From CAZOGW01 sp964579415 (GTDB lineage: Bacteria > Actinomycetota > Acidimicrobiia > Spongiisociales > UBA5794): DNA of 25,582 nt. The first letter of the stretch is position 1. Each line of letters begins with the position of its first letter. The stretch spans positions 1 to 25,582 of the forward strand of contig CAZOGW010000035.1 in assembly GCA_964579415.1 (NCBI GenBank), in the 5' to 3' direction. Both the position numbers and the translations under genes were made by a program. The notes below the pieces were generated by a model. It had not been told where the DNA came from. It worked only from the letters and a program-made list of their open reading frames with translations, and did not search any database. Positions 7,260-16,398 of this stretch are shown one piece after another.

Positions 7260-9065
7260 TCACCTGACGCCGTCGGGCCACAACAGGTCGCCGAGACCGG
7301 AGGCGCGTTGCACGGAGCGCTCCACCGCGGCGCGGATCACCGCCTCGTCGCCGACGATGGTGACGCGGGTCTCGGCCCGGGTGACCGCGGTATAGAGCAG
7401 CTCCCGGGTGAGGAGGCGGGACGCCTCGTCGGGCAGCACCACCACCACCGACCGGAATTGTGACCCCTGGCTCTTGTGGATCGTGGTGGCGTGCACCGTG
7501 GCGTGTTCGTGGAGGTGGCTCAGCGGGAACGTCCTTACGCCGCCACGCTCGAACACGACGCGCAGCCCGTCGTCGGTGGCGACGCACACGCCGATGTCGC
7601 CGTTGTACAGATCGAGGTTGTAGTCGTTTCCTGTGATCATCACGGGCCGGCCCGGATACCACTCGCCGTGCCAGCGCAGACCGGTGTAGCGCTCATCGAG
7701 GGCATGCTCGACGTCGCGGGTCCAGCGCGAAACCCCGCCGGATCCGGTGCGCCGGGCGCACAGCACCGCCAGTTCCCCCAGGGCCGCCAACGCGCCGGGG
7801 ATGTCGCCCGTGGCCGCCACCGCGACCAGGCGGGAGCGTTGCTCGACCAGGTCGCCCCAGAGCCGGTGGAACGATGGCTGGTTCCGGTCCGGTACCCAGT
7901 GCAGCCCATCGTGGCCGCCTGCCAGCAACTCGATGGCGGCGTCGGCGTCGCCGCGGCGCACCGTGGCCGCCAACTCGGCGATGACGCCGCCCTCGTCGTA
8001 GCGGTGCACCTTGTCGAGGGTCACCACCTGCGGGGCGAGCGGACCACCGGTCCCGCCGCCGACGATGTCGGCGAGCACGGTGCCGGCCTCGATCGACTCG
8101 AGCTGGTCGGGGTCACCCACCAGCACGACCGTGGCGTCGTCGCGTACCGCTTCCAGCAGCTTCGCCGCCATCGGCAGCGACACCATCGACATCTCGTCGA
8201 CGACCACCAGTTCGTGGGGGAGCCGGTTGCCGGCGTGGTGGGCGAACCGGCCCCGCTGCGGCCGCCACCCGAGGAGGCGGTGGATGGTGCTCGGCGACGG
8301 CGCCGTCATCAGGGCGACGAGGGCCGGGTCGGTCACCTTGGCGGCGAGTTGGTCCACCGCCTCGCCGAGGCGCGCCGCCGCCTTCCCGGTGGGGGCGCAC
8401 AGCGCCGTCGCCGGCATGGTGCCGGTGGCGGCGAAGGCGGCGAGGATGGCACCCACGGTATAGGTCTTACCGGTGCCGGGCCCGCCGGCGACGACGGCCA
8501 GTCGCGAGGTCAGCGCCGCCGCCGCAGCCTCGAAGGCACGGGTGCGGGCCCCGGCCCCGTCGCGGTCGAGCAGCAGGTCGAGCATCGCCGCGGCCGCCGC
8601 CGGTAGTTCCCGCACCGTGCCGGCGCGCTCGCTCACCAGCGCGGCGAGGCGGCGCTCGTAGCGGTGGTAGCGCTCCAGGTAGAGCCGGCCGCCGTCGAGG
8701 ACGAGCGGCTCGCCGCCGCTGCCGTCGCCGACCAGCGGGCTCCCCGCCACCGACCGTTCCCACTGCTGCGGCTCGGGCCAGGGGAGGGCGTCGATGACGG
8801 CGGGATCCCGCCCCTCCACCGCCACCGCCTCGCGCAGGGACGCCAACCGGACGCAGACGTGACCGGAGCGGGTGCCCCGCACCGCCAGCGCCGCTGCCAG
8901 CAGCACGCTCTCGTCGCCCTCGCCGCAGATGCGGCCGATGGCGGCGGCGGCGATGACATCGAGCGGCTCGAGCACACCGGCGTCGTTGAAGTCGGCGAGG
9001 AGGCCCCGGGCCGCCACCACGATGGCGGGGTCGAGGGCGGCCGCCTCGATCCGGGGCGGGATCAT
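7260..9065 (-). CDS. recD: RecBCD subunit RecD, 5'-3' helicase
   Basis: At 601 residues this is close to E. coli RecD (608). It is the fast 5'-to-3' superfamily 1 helicase subunit of exonuclease V, which processes double-strand breaks for recombination. Visible motifs are Walker A GGPGTGKT (194-201), ALCAPTGKAAARL (motif Ia), Walker B DEMSMV (290-295), LVGDPDQLESIEAG (motif III), TIHKSQGSQF (motif V) and LLYTAVTRAETRVTIVGD (motif VI). The N-terminal 150 residues are the RecB-binding region. The frame is open further upstream, but ATG 9065 overlaps the recB stop by 4 bp and begins the expected N-terminus. It is the last gene of a recC-recB-recD operon. Confidence 0.95.
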   Translation of the reverse strand: MIPPRIEAAALDPAIVVAARGLLADFNDAGVLEPLDVIAAAAIGRICGEGDESVLLAAALAVRGTRSGHVCVRLASLREAVAVEGRDPAVIDALPWPEPQQWERSVAGSPLVGDGSGGEPLVLDGGRLYLERYHRYERRLAALVSERAGTVRELPAAAAAMLDLLLDRDGAGARTRAFEAAAAALTSRLAVVAGGPGTGKTYTVGAILAAFAATGTMPATALCAPTGKAAARLGEAVDQLAAKVTDPALVALMTAPSPSTIHRLLGWRPQRGRFAHHAGNRLPHELVVVDEMSMVSLPMAAKLLEAVRDDATVVLVGDPDQLESIEAGTVLADIVGGGTGGPLAPQVVTLDKVHRYDEGGVIAELAATVRRGDADAAIELLAGGHDGLHWVPDRNQPSFHRLWGDLVEQRSRLVAVAATGDIPGALAALGELAVLCARRTGSGGVSRWTRDVEHALDERYTGLRWHGEWYPGRPVMITGNDYNLDLYNGDIGVCVATDDGLRVVFERGGVRTFPLSHLHEHATVHATTIHKSQGSQFRSVVVVLPDEASRLLTRELLYTAVTRAETRVTIVGDEAVIRAAVERSVQRASGLGDLLWPDGVR

Positions 9066-12000
9066 GGCCGCTCCTCCCCGGAGAAGAGGCGGCTCAGAGC
9101 CACCACCATCTCGGCGGGCGGCCGCCACCGGGCCACACCGCAGCGCTCGCCGTCCACCACCGGAGTGGCCGGCCCGGCCATGCCCCGGATGAACAGGAAC
9201 ATGGACCCTCCCAGGTGGCGGGCGGGGTCGTAGCCGCGCAGCCGCCACTGCAGGTAGCGGTGCAGCGCCACCTGGTACAGGGTCGCCTGCAGCACGTAGT
9301 TGCCGCCGATCATGGCGGCGGCGAGCGGACCGGGCCCGTAGTCGAGAGGGCTCGCCTCCCGGCCCGCCGCCGGCAACGCGTTGGACTTGTAGTCCATGAC
9401 CACGTAGCGGGGACCGTCGGGACCGGGCAGCGCCGCGGTCACGTCGATGGCGCCGGTGAGGAAGCCGCGGAAGGGGACACTGCCGGCCAGGTCGGCGGCG
9501 TACGGCTTGTAGGGGTCGCCGTCGGGGAGGTGGGTCAGCATCACCGACCCGATGTCGTCGAGGGTGAGGGGGACGCCGCCGGTGCGCACCGGCAGTTCAA
9601 ACCGCAGCTCGTCGAGCACCGTGGCCGGGTCGATGTCGCGCAGCCGGATGTCGCCGTGATCTGGGCCGAGCGGGGTCGTCGCCGCCGCCACCATGCCGCC
9701 GACGAAGGCGTTGATGTCGAAGTCCCACACCGCTGTGTCGAGGGCGGGAGCGAGAGCCCGGCGCATCTCGGCGTCGAGGTCCGGGGCGCCGAGTTGGGCG
9801 TGCTCGAGGACGTGGTGCACCAGGGTTCCGAAGCGGGCGCCGCGAGGCAGGTCCGCCATCGGCAACCCGGAGCCGGGTACCTGTTCAACTTCCTCGAGCC
9901 CTTCCTCGACGGTCTCGTCGGCGCGGTCGGGTTCCTCGGTGGTCTCGTGCGGGGCGAGCAGGGGGTGCTCGGGTGAGAGCGAACTGAACGAGGCACGTTG
10001 CCAGGCGGCGTCGAGGCGGCGGCCCAGTCGGGCCCTCTCGATGTGCGGCACCGCTTCGACGCCGGGGAGGTGGCGTCGCGTCCCCGGCATGGCATCGACC
10101 AACTCGACGGCGATGGCGCCACCGCTTTCGGCCGACAGGCTCTGTGGGGTGCGCCCGGTGAGCAACGTGAAGAGCTTCGCCTCCGATGCCTTGGCATGAT
10201 TGTCCGTCCACCACAGCACCAGGTGGTGCCGGGCCCGGGTGAGGGCCACATACAGCAGGCGGCCCTCCTCGGCCTCGCCCTCGGCGGCGGCGAGCGCGGC
10301 GTGCTCCGCGAAGCCGGACCAGGTGTCCCCGGCCACGTCGACCAGCCGCGGTCGGGGCCGGTCGACCGTCTCGGCGTCGGGGTCGTGGAACACGGGGACC
10401 CTGATGCTGAGGGAGGGTACGTCCCAGGCGAAGGGGACGAGCACCACGGGAAACTCGAGGCCCTTGGCGCCGTGGACGGTCTGCACCCGAACCGCGGCGG
10501 CGTCGGTCTCGAGGCGGCGCTGCCTCTCGTCGGGCTCCTCGCCGACCCGCTGCGCCGCCTCCCGCATCGCCGCCTCCAGCCATCCCGCCAACGAGGCGGC
10601 GCGGCCGCCACGCCAGGTGGCATGGAGCTCCTCGGCGAGGTGGATGAGATCGGTCATGCGCCGCTCCCCGTCGGGGCCGGCAAGCACCCTGGCGGCGAGC
10701 CCGGTCTCGCGGTCGAGTTCGGCGACCACCGGGGGAATGCCCCCGGCGGCGAGCAGACCTTGCCAGTGTCGCACCCGCTGCTGCAGGTCGAGCGCCTCGA
10801 TGTCGGTGAGGGTCGCCATATCGGTGAGGCCGCGGCCGACAAGCACGGTGGTGGCGGCGAGCCGCACCAGGGACATGATGTCGGGCCGTTCCAGGGCGAG
10901 GAGGAAGCGGCGCCAGTCCTCGGCGACCGGCGCCGCAAAGATGCTCCCCGATCGCGCCGCCACCGAGGGGACGCCGCGCCGCGCCAGCGCCGTCCGCACC
11001 CGCTCCACCTGGTCGCGGGTGCGGCACAGCACGGCTATGTCGGCGGGGCTGGCAAGCCGGGGCCCGTCGTCCCCGTCGATGGTCACCGAGCCGCCGATGA
11101 GCTTCACCACCTCTTCGGCGGCGTCGGCGGCGACCGTGTCGCGCAACCCGGGCACCCGGTAGTAGGAGCTGCCTTTCCAGGTGTAGCTGGGGAGCGGGAG
11201 GTCGCGTCCCAGCCGGCGGATGGTGAGGGGGGCGCGCACGCCGTGGATGCGGGAGCCGACGTGGTCCGGTGCCGGCCCCATTGCGACGTACCCGATGGAG
11301 TCGTCGCCGAAGGTGGCGCCGGCGAAGAGGGTGTCGAGCGCTGTCAGCAGGGGACCGTCGCTGCGCCAGTTGATGGTGAGCGTGTGGTTGGCGGCGGCGC
11401 TGCGGCGGGCGGCGACGTACGACTCGACGTCGGCTCCGCGGAAGCTGTAGATCGACTGCTTGGGGTCTCCGATGACCACGAGGCGGAGGCTGTCGAACAC
11501 CTCGCGGATCACCTCCCATTGCACCGGATCGGTGTCCTGCGCCTCGTCGACCAGGGCGACGCGGTACCGCTCCCGCAGCAAGTGACGGGCCGCGGTGGCG
11601 ACGGCCGGGTCGGTGAGGGCCCGCCGGGCCTCGAAGAGCCCCTCGTCGAAGGTGACGGCCCCGGTGTGCCGCATGCGTCGCCGGGTCTCGACGCCGGCGG
11701 CCCGGGCGATGGCGACCCGTTCACGGGCGATCCCGTCTACCTCCGCCTCGTCGGGCACGATGCGGGCGTCGGGGGTGTCGATGACGCTGCGCACGATCTG
11801 TCGCAATACCCAGTGTTCGGGAACGGCGGAATCGGCGGGGGCGGCCGCGAACCGGCCGGCGACGAGATCGCCGATCACCTGGGCCACCAGGGCGTCGTCG
11901 ACGGTACCGGGGTCGAGGTCGGCGGGCATCTGGGAGAGGAACCCGAGCTGGGAGATGAGGCGCTGCGCGAAACCGTGGATGGTGAAGATCTGGGCCCGGT

Positions 12001-12340
12001 CGAAGCGCGTCAGCGCCGTCCCGACTCTGGCGGCGCGGCGCTCGCGCTCGACGCCGTCGGCGGGGACTAGAACGGCCAGGTGGGGCTTGGCTTCGTCGCC
12101 CGCCTCAAGGGCGGCGAGGGTCTCGACGAGGCGGGTACGCACCCGGTACTTCACCTCGGCGGTGGCGGCGACGGTGAACGTCACCACCAGGATCTCCTCG
12201 ATGTCGACGTCCTCGACGGCGACGAGTTGCGCCACCAGCCCGGCGATGGCGAAGGTCTTCCCGGTGCCGGCGCTGGCTTCGATGACGGTGCGACCCTGGC
12301 TCAGCGGCGTGCCGGGGACGAAGGGTGTCGACTCCGTCAT
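9062..12340 (-). CDS. recB: RecBCD subunit RecB, 3'-5' helicase and nuclease
   Basis: This 1092-residue protein (E. coli RecB is 1180) is the UvrD-like 3'-to-5' helicase with a C-terminal nuclease domain that cuts DNA and helps load RecA. Motifs seen are Walker A ASAGTGKT (22-29), VALVDEAQDTDPVQW (II), VVIGDPKQSIYSFRGAD (III), VQTVHGAKGLEFPVVL (V) and RLLYVALTRARHHLVLWW (VI). The PD-(D/E)xK nuclease is intact near the end: GAIDV, VVMDYKSN and LQATLYQVALHRYLQ. Start ATG 12340 overlaps the recC stop (ATGA); an in-frame start 13 codons further upstream lies inside recC and is unlikely. The stop overlaps recD. Confidence 0.95.
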   Translation of the reverse strand: MTESTPFVPGTPLSQGRTVIEASAGTGKTFAIAGLVAQLVAVEDVDIEEILVVTFTVAATAEVKYRVRTRLVETLAALEAGDEAKPHLAVLVPADGVERERRAARVGTALTRFDRAQIFTIHGFAQRLISQLGFLSQMPADLDPGTVDDALVAQVIGDLVAGRFAAAPADSAVPEHWVLRQIVRSVIDTPDARIVPDEAEVDGIARERVAIARAAGVETRRRMRHTGAVTFDEGLFEARRALTDPAVATAARHLLRERYRVALVDEAQDTDPVQWEVIREVFDSLRLVVIGDPKQSIYSFRGADVESYVAARRSAAANHTLTINWRSDGPLLTALDTLFAGATFGDDSIGYVAMGPAPDHVGSRIHGVRAPLTIRRLGRDLPLPSYTWKGSSYYRVPGLRDTVAADAAEEVVKLIGGSVTIDGDDGPRLASPADIAVLCRTRDQVERVRTALARRGVPSVAARSGSIFAAPVAEDWRRFLLALERPDIMSLVRLAATTVLVGRGLTDMATLTDIEALDLQQRVRHWQGLLAAGGIPPVVAELDRETGLAARVLAGPDGERRMTDLIHLAEELHATWRGGRAASLAGWLEAAMREAAQRVGEEPDERQRRLETDAAAVRVQTVHGAKGLEFPVVLVPFAWDVPSLSIRVPVFHDPDAETVDRPRPRLVDVAGDTWSGFAEHAALAAAEGEAEEGRLLYVALTRARHHLVLWWTDNHAKASEAKLFTLLTGRTPQSLSAESGGAIAVELVDAMPGTRRHLPGVEAVPHIERARLGRRLDAAWQRASFSSLSPEHPLLAPHETTEEPDRADETVEEGLEEVEQVPGSGLPMADLPRGARFGTLVHHVLEHAQLGAPDLDAEMRRALAPALDTAVWDFDINAFVGGMVAAATTPLGPDHGDIRLRDIDPATVLDELRFELPVRTGGVPLTLDDIGSVMLTHLPDGDPYKPYAADLAGSVPFRGFLTGAIDVTAALPGPDGPRYVVMDYKSNALPAAGREASPLDYGPGPLAAAMIGGNYVLQATLYQVALHRYLQWRLRGYDPARHLGGSMFLFIRGMAGPATPVVDGERCGVARWRPPAEMVVALSRLFSGEERP

Positions 12341-15300
12341 TTCTGCACCTCCCGGGAAAGGTGGATGAGCGGGAGCCACAGGCGGGCGGTGTCCGCGTCG
12401 AACCGGTCATCTCTCAACTCGGCGAACGTGGTGACCGACGGTGTCACCAGCCGGAAGTACAGGTCGAGGGACTCCCCGAACTTCCCGCTGAAGGCGTCCT
12501 CGGCATCCCTGATAGCGTTGGTCCCGTCGCCTTGGCGGGAGCGCTGCCAGGTGAACCCGGTCTCACAGGGCAGGGTGAGGGGCCGGCGCAAACCGTCGGT
12601 GTACATCTCCACCAGCGTCCCCAGGCGGCCGAGCGCGTCGGCGCGTCGCTCCTCGGGTCCACCTTTCAGCGGTCCGCAGGTGACCACCCTGGTGTTGCGC
12701 CCGACCCGGCCGACGAGGATCGAGCTCCACTCCGTCTCCGGCATCACCGCGGTGACGAAGAGGAGCTCGACATAGGAGCGGAGCCGGTGCTTCGCCCTGA
12801 TCGTCGACGCCGAGACGGTGATGAGGCGACCGCCGGCGACATCGGCGGGGACGGAACCCTCCACCTCCCGCCTGGCCGCGGAGACCGTCCCCGCCACCGG
12901 TCGCATCGCCCCCGGTTCGTAGCCACGCTGGCGCGCCGCCTCCCACAGTGCCGTCGCCGTCTCCACCGACCGCTCCAGGTCGTCCTCGCCGAGCATTCCG
13001 GGGGGAAGGGCATCGCTGTGCCGCTCACGCTGGGCCAGTTCGTCGATCCCGTGACCGCCGGCGAGGCCGGTGAGGAGGCGGTCGGTGACCGCCCAGCGCT
13101 GCAGCGGCGCCAGGTCTGCGGGCAGGTTGTCGTCGGGCGCCTCGCCCAGGTCGGGGACGGTGAGCCGGAGCCGGTGGCGTAGGAACTGCCGGGCCGGGTT
13201 CTCGAAGAACCGGATGAGAGCGTCGAGGGTGACAGGGGCTTCCTCGTCGGGGGCAGGCCACTCCAGGGGAGGCGGGGTGGCCGCACGGTCGCCCCTTCTC
13301 GCCACTGCCCCGGCGTACTGCATGGGGTCGTACCCCCAGGGCCCAGACACGCCCAGCACCCCCGGGGTGAAGTTGCGCTCGCTGAACGACTGCAGCGGGT
13401 GTTCGGTGACCAGGCCTGGGACGGCGCCGCCGAGCATCCTGGTGAGGGTGTCGCGTAGCTCGGCGATGGGGGTCGCCGGCGGGTAGTCGGCGTTGGTGAG
13501 CTCGTCGTGACCCGAGTAGGTGACGATGAGGTGGTCGCCGGCCGCCAGGACGGCGTCGAGGAGAAGTTGGCGGTCCTCGGCACCTCGGTCGTGGTCGCCG
13601 ACGAGCTCGTCGCCCACCAGCAGGTCGTCGCCGTCGTCACGGCTGCCGCGGGGGAACCGCTGATCGTCCATCCCGAGGAGGCACACCACCCGGTAGGGGA
13701 CCGACCGCATCGGCACCAGGGTGCACACCGTGACGTCCCCGGTGTTGAAGTGGAGAGGGCTGGGGCGGTCGTCGACCCAGCGCGCCAGGACACTGCGGGC
13801 CTCGGCGACGCCGATCTCCGGGTCGGCTCCGGCGGGGGCGGGGAACGACTCCGAGAGGAGGCGCCGCAACTGGTCCCACTGCCACTCCTCGTTCCAGTCC
13901 GGGGAGGCGAGCATTCGGACGCACACCTCGAGGGCGCCGGCCCAACGCGACATCGGCAGCGGGTTGCCGAGGAGGCCGCGAATGGCGGTGATGCGATCGA
14001 GCAGGGCGGCGAGGATGGCGACGGGCCGGGACTCCTGTCCCTCCACGCCCTCGAGGGGCACGGTGTCGCCCACGACGTGGACCGCACTGTCGGAGTAGAA
14101 GACCCCGGCGACGGCGCGGTCGAGGCCGCGCGCCCAGGTGCGGCCGGCGTCGGTGCCGGCGCCCCACTCCTGGCGGTGGGCGCCGTCGACGCCCCAGGCG
14201 ATGTTGGCGCCGGCGATGACCTCGTCGATGAGCCCGGCGGTGTCGACTTCGAATCCGAAGCGCCTCTGCACCAGCGGCCGGGTGACGAGGTCTCTCACCG
14301 CGGCGCCCTCCAGTCTCCCGTCGGCCAGGTCGAGGACGCCGGCGGCGAAGCGGACCAGCGGGTTGGTGGCGGCCGGCGCCCGGTCGGTGATGCGGACCCG
14401 CAGGTCGGGGATGCCGCCCGGCGCCCCGCCGCGGGGGAAGGCGGCCTCGATGAGCGGGGCGAAGGTGGTGAGATCGGGAGTCATCACCACCACGTCCCGC
14501 GGCTCCAGGGTCGAGTCCGCGGCGAGCGCGTGCAGGACGGCGTCCCGCAGCACCTCCACCTGGCGTCTCGGTCCGTGGCACACGTGGATCTGGACGGAGC
14601 GATCGGCGGTCGAGCCCCCGGTCCCGGCGGCCGGCGGCCGGTTGTGGAGGATGTCGTCCTGCAGCCGTCCCAGCAGCGTCGCCGGCCGCGGTCCCGGGAC
14701 CACCGGGTCTGATCCGAGCCCGTGCTGCGCCAGTACCTGCTGCATCTCGCGGCTGTCCTGTGCCCACGATCGCAACAGGGGGTGGGCGGCGCGGTCGGCG
14801 ACGGGGTTGTGGCGGCGGCGCGGCAGGGGCGAGCCGTCGGGAAGTGCCGCTGCGGTGGCCTGCCAGAGACCCGGGGACGGATGGAGCAGGTAAAGGTCGA
14901 TGTGGCGCTGCCCGCCCAGGGCGCCCAGCACCTGGAGGTCGAGCGGGTCGGTGGTGGTGAGGCCGTAGACCGAGATGCGCCCGGGGAGGTCGAGGGGCAC
15001 TGTCCCGGCGGCGAGGGGCGTCAGCGCCTCGGGGAGCAGCTCGGGTAGCGACGGGGCGCCGATGCGCTCGCGGACTGCCCGCCACAGGCGCGGTTGCCAG
15101 CTGTCCCGCTCGGGGAGGGCGTCGCCGCCGGGCCCGGTGTCGGCCCCGCCCGCCCAGGCGCGGATCATCGCCGGCCGGCGCCGTGCGTAGGCGGTGAACA
15201 GCCGGGTCACCTTGGCGGCGGCAGGGAGGCGGTTGGCTCCGTCGGACCGGTCCAGGTGACGGGCCAGCAGCCCAATCCAGGGCTCGGAGAGGTGGGCGTC

Positions 15301-15618
15301 GATCGCCTCCAGCAGATGGGCCGTCAGCGCGGCTCCCTCCCAGGCGTCGGCTGAGGCCGCCAGGTCGGGAACGGCACGCAGGGACGACCACACCAGCACC
15401 CCCGGCGGCGGGAAGTCGACATTGGCGCAGATGCCGTCGCCGACGCCTCTGCGGGCCATCTCGACGGCGATCCGCTGGGTCAGCCACCGCTCGATGCCGC
15501 GCGTCGGCACCGCCACCACCTCGGAGGCGAAAGGGTCGTCGCCGGGCACCACGAGCCGGTCGCACAGCAACGACACCAACTCGTCGGGGTGTGATGCGAC
15601 ATGCGTCACCATCGTCAC
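12337..15618 (-). CDS. recC: RecBCD subunit RecC
   Basis: This 1093-residue protein (E. coli RecC is 1122) is the Chi-scanning and scaffold subunit of RecBCD. It has an inactive helicase fold, so the absence of Walker motifs is expected. Family hallmarks are VVAVPTRGIERWLTQRIA near the N-terminus, HPLLRSWAQDSREMQQVL around residue 290, VVVMTPDLTTFAPLI, GVEGQESRPVAILAALLDRI, and VCLLGMDDQRFPR. The C-terminal part (VTLDALIRFFENPARQFLRHRL onward) is the degenerate nuclease-like domain. A GTG at 15618 is preferred: AGGAGG lies 8 nt upstream, whereas the ATG two codons later would be 14 nt away. It heads a tightly overlapping operon; whether the complex recognises a Chi-like sequence here is unknown. 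Confidence 0.94.
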   Translation of the reverse strand: MTMVTHVASHPDELVSLLCDRLVVPGDDPFASEVVAVPTRGIERWLTQRIAVEMARRGVGDGICANVDFPPPGVLVWSSLRAVPDLAASADAWEGAALTAHLLEAIDAHLSEPWIGLLARHLDRSDGANRLPAAAKVTRLFTAYARRRPAMIRAWAGGADTGPGGDALPERDSWQPRLWRAVRERIGAPSLPELLPEALTPLAAGTVPLDLPGRISVYGLTTTDPLDLQVLGALGGQRHIDLYLLHPSPGLWQATAAALPDGSPLPRRRHNPVADRAAHPLLRSWAQDSREMQQVLAQHGLGSDPVVPGPRPATLLGRLQDDILHNRPPAAGTGGSTADRSVQIHVCHGPRRQVEVLRDAVLHALAADSTLEPRDVVVMTPDLTTFAPLIEAAFPRGGAPGGIPDLRVRITDRAPAATNPLVRFAAGVLDLADGRLEGAAVRDLVTRPLVQRRFGFEVDTAGLIDEVIAGANIAWGVDGAHRQEWGAGTDAGRTWARGLDRAVAGVFYSDSAVHVVGDTVPLEGVEGQESRPVAILAALLDRITAIRGLLGNPLPMSRWAGALEVCVRMLASPDWNEEWQWDQLRRLLSESFPAPAGADPEIGVAEARSVLARWVDDRPSPLHFNTGDVTVCTLVPMRSVPYRVVCLLGMDDQRFPRGSRDDGDDLLVGDELVGDHDRGAEDRQLLLDAVLAAGDHLIVTYSGHDELTNADYPPATPIAELRDTLTRMLGGAVPGLVTEHPLQSFSERNFTPGVLGVSGPWGYDPMQYAGAVARRGDRAATPPPLEWPAPDEEAPVTLDALIRFFENPARQFLRHRLRLTVPDLGEAPDDNLPADLAPLQRWAVTDRLLTGLAGGHGIDELAQRERHSDALPPGMLGEDDLERSVETATALWEAARQRGYEPGAMRPVAGTVSAARREVEGSVPADVAGGRLITVSASTIRAKHRLRSYVELLFVTAVMPETEWSSILVGRVGRNTRVVTCGPLKGGPEERRADALGRLGTLVEMYTDGLRRPLTLPCETGFTWQRSRQGDGTNAIRDAEDAFSGKFGESLDLYFRLVTPSVTTFAELRDDRFDADTARLWLPLIHLSREVQK

Positions 15619-15822
15619 GTCACCGGCCTCCTTCCCCGACCCATCGAACCGCGGCCGACCCCGCCGCTCCGCTTCCCATGCGGGTTGAACCTATCAGGTG
15701 GGTACGACACAAGTTGTACACAGGTCGCTCCGGCCGGCCGGTTGGCCACACGTTCGATGTCACACGCTGCCGGTATGTTCGTCGACGGATGTCGACGGGT
15801 GGACTGGAGGTAGGGGAGTAAC
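15619..15822. promoter_or_regulatory. divergent recC / uma2-family control region with imperfect palindrome
   Basis: This 204-bp region holds the start signals of both recC and the Uma2-family gene. GTACGAC (15702-15708) and GTTGTAC (15713-15719) form a 7+7 inverted repeat with one mismatch and a 4-bp spacer, a possible operator. On the minus strand TAGGTT (complement of 15688-15693) could be the recC -10, which would place the palindrome near its -35. On the plus strand TATGTT (15774-15779) could be the -10 for the Uma2-family gene. A self-complementary CCGGCCGGCCGG lies at 15730-15741. The palindrome is read directly; promoter assignments are tentative. Confidence 0.35.
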
Positions 15823-16371
15823 GTGAATGTCATGCAGACGCTTGAGACCGGCGACCGGATCCCCATGTCGTGGGAAGACTACGAAGCGCTGCCGGAGCAC
15901 CCGCGTGGCGAGTACATCGACGGAGCGTTCGTCGTGAGCGCCTCCCCGACGGGGCGGCACCAGGACATCGCCCGCCGTCTGGCAAATGCGATCGAAGCGA
16001 GCCTCCCATCGGGTGTGGCCGTTCGCGTCGCATGGTCCTGGAAGCCGCGCCGGGACGAGTTCATCCCCGATGTGATCGTCTTTGACAGCACCGATGAGGA
16101 CGTCAGGTACACCGGGATGCCACATCTCGCCGTCGAGGTATTGTCGACCGACCGGAGTGCCGACCTGCTGCGCAAGGCGCACAAGTACGCCGAGGTGGGT
16201 TTGGAGCGCTACTGGATCATCGACCCGGATGGGCCCGAGATCCTCGAGTATCGCCGCGTGCCCGGCGTCGCCGCCTACGAGGCGATCGGCCGCCACACCG
16301 GCGTCGGCGAACTCACCCTCGACATCGGAATCACCCAGGTCCCTCTCAACCTCGCCCGCCTCCTCGACTGA
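15823..16371 (+). CDS. Uma2 family (DUF820) PD-(D/E)xK putative endonuclease
   Basis: This 182-residue protein belongs to the Uma2/DUF820 restriction-endonuclease-like family, common in high-GC and cyanobacterial genomes but with little known function. Family features seen are MSWEDYEALPEHPRGEYIDGAFV near the N-terminus, the nuclease core with FIPDVIVF and LAVEVLS, and KAHKYAEVGLERYWIIDPD. The Asp of PDVIVF and the Glu of VEVLS are the expected metal ligands. GTG 15823 follows GGGGAG closely; ATG 15832 is an alternative start. The gene is alone on its strand, divergent from recC and convergent with the exporter operon. A role in DNA processing is inferred from the fold only. Confidence 0.85.
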   Translation: MNVMQTLETGDRIPMSWEDYEALPEHPRGEYIDGAFVVSASPTGRHQDIARRLANAIEASLPSGVAVRVAWSWKPRRDEFIPDVIVFDSTDEDVRYTGMPHLAVEVLSTDRSADLLRKAHKYAEVGLERYWIIDPDGPEILEYRRVPGVAAYEAIGRHTGVGELTLDIGITQVPLNLARLLD

Positions 16372-16398
16372 GTACGTAGTACTTAGTACTTAGTACTT
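16371..16398. repeat. tandem heptamer repeat, four units
   Basis: Four head-to-tail 7-bp units run AGTACGT, AGTACTT, AGTACTT, AGTACTT. The last three contain the palindrome AGTACT. The array fills the whole space between two convergent genes: its first base is the last base of the Uma2-family TGA, and its last base belongs to the TAA stop of the exporter permease. It is strikingly AT-rich against its surroundings. Slippage or a terminator-like cruciform are possible explanations; neither is shown. Confidence 0.75.

Noticed and set aside
9998..12070. 690-codon open frame on the plus strand inside recB.
   Set aside because: Antisense shadow of recB: Gly/Arg/Val-rich, no motifs, while the minus frame holds all helicase motifs.
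3912..16371. Defence island or genomic island including the toxin-like pair, recBCD and the Uma2-family gene.
   Set aside because: recBCD is a housekeeping repair operon with base use like its neighbours, and no mobility genes or flanking repeats are present; the toxin-like pair alone remains of interest.
16371..16398. CRISPR repeat or attachment site.
   Set aside because: Units are only 7 bp with no spacers, and there is no integrase, tRNA or cas gene in the window.
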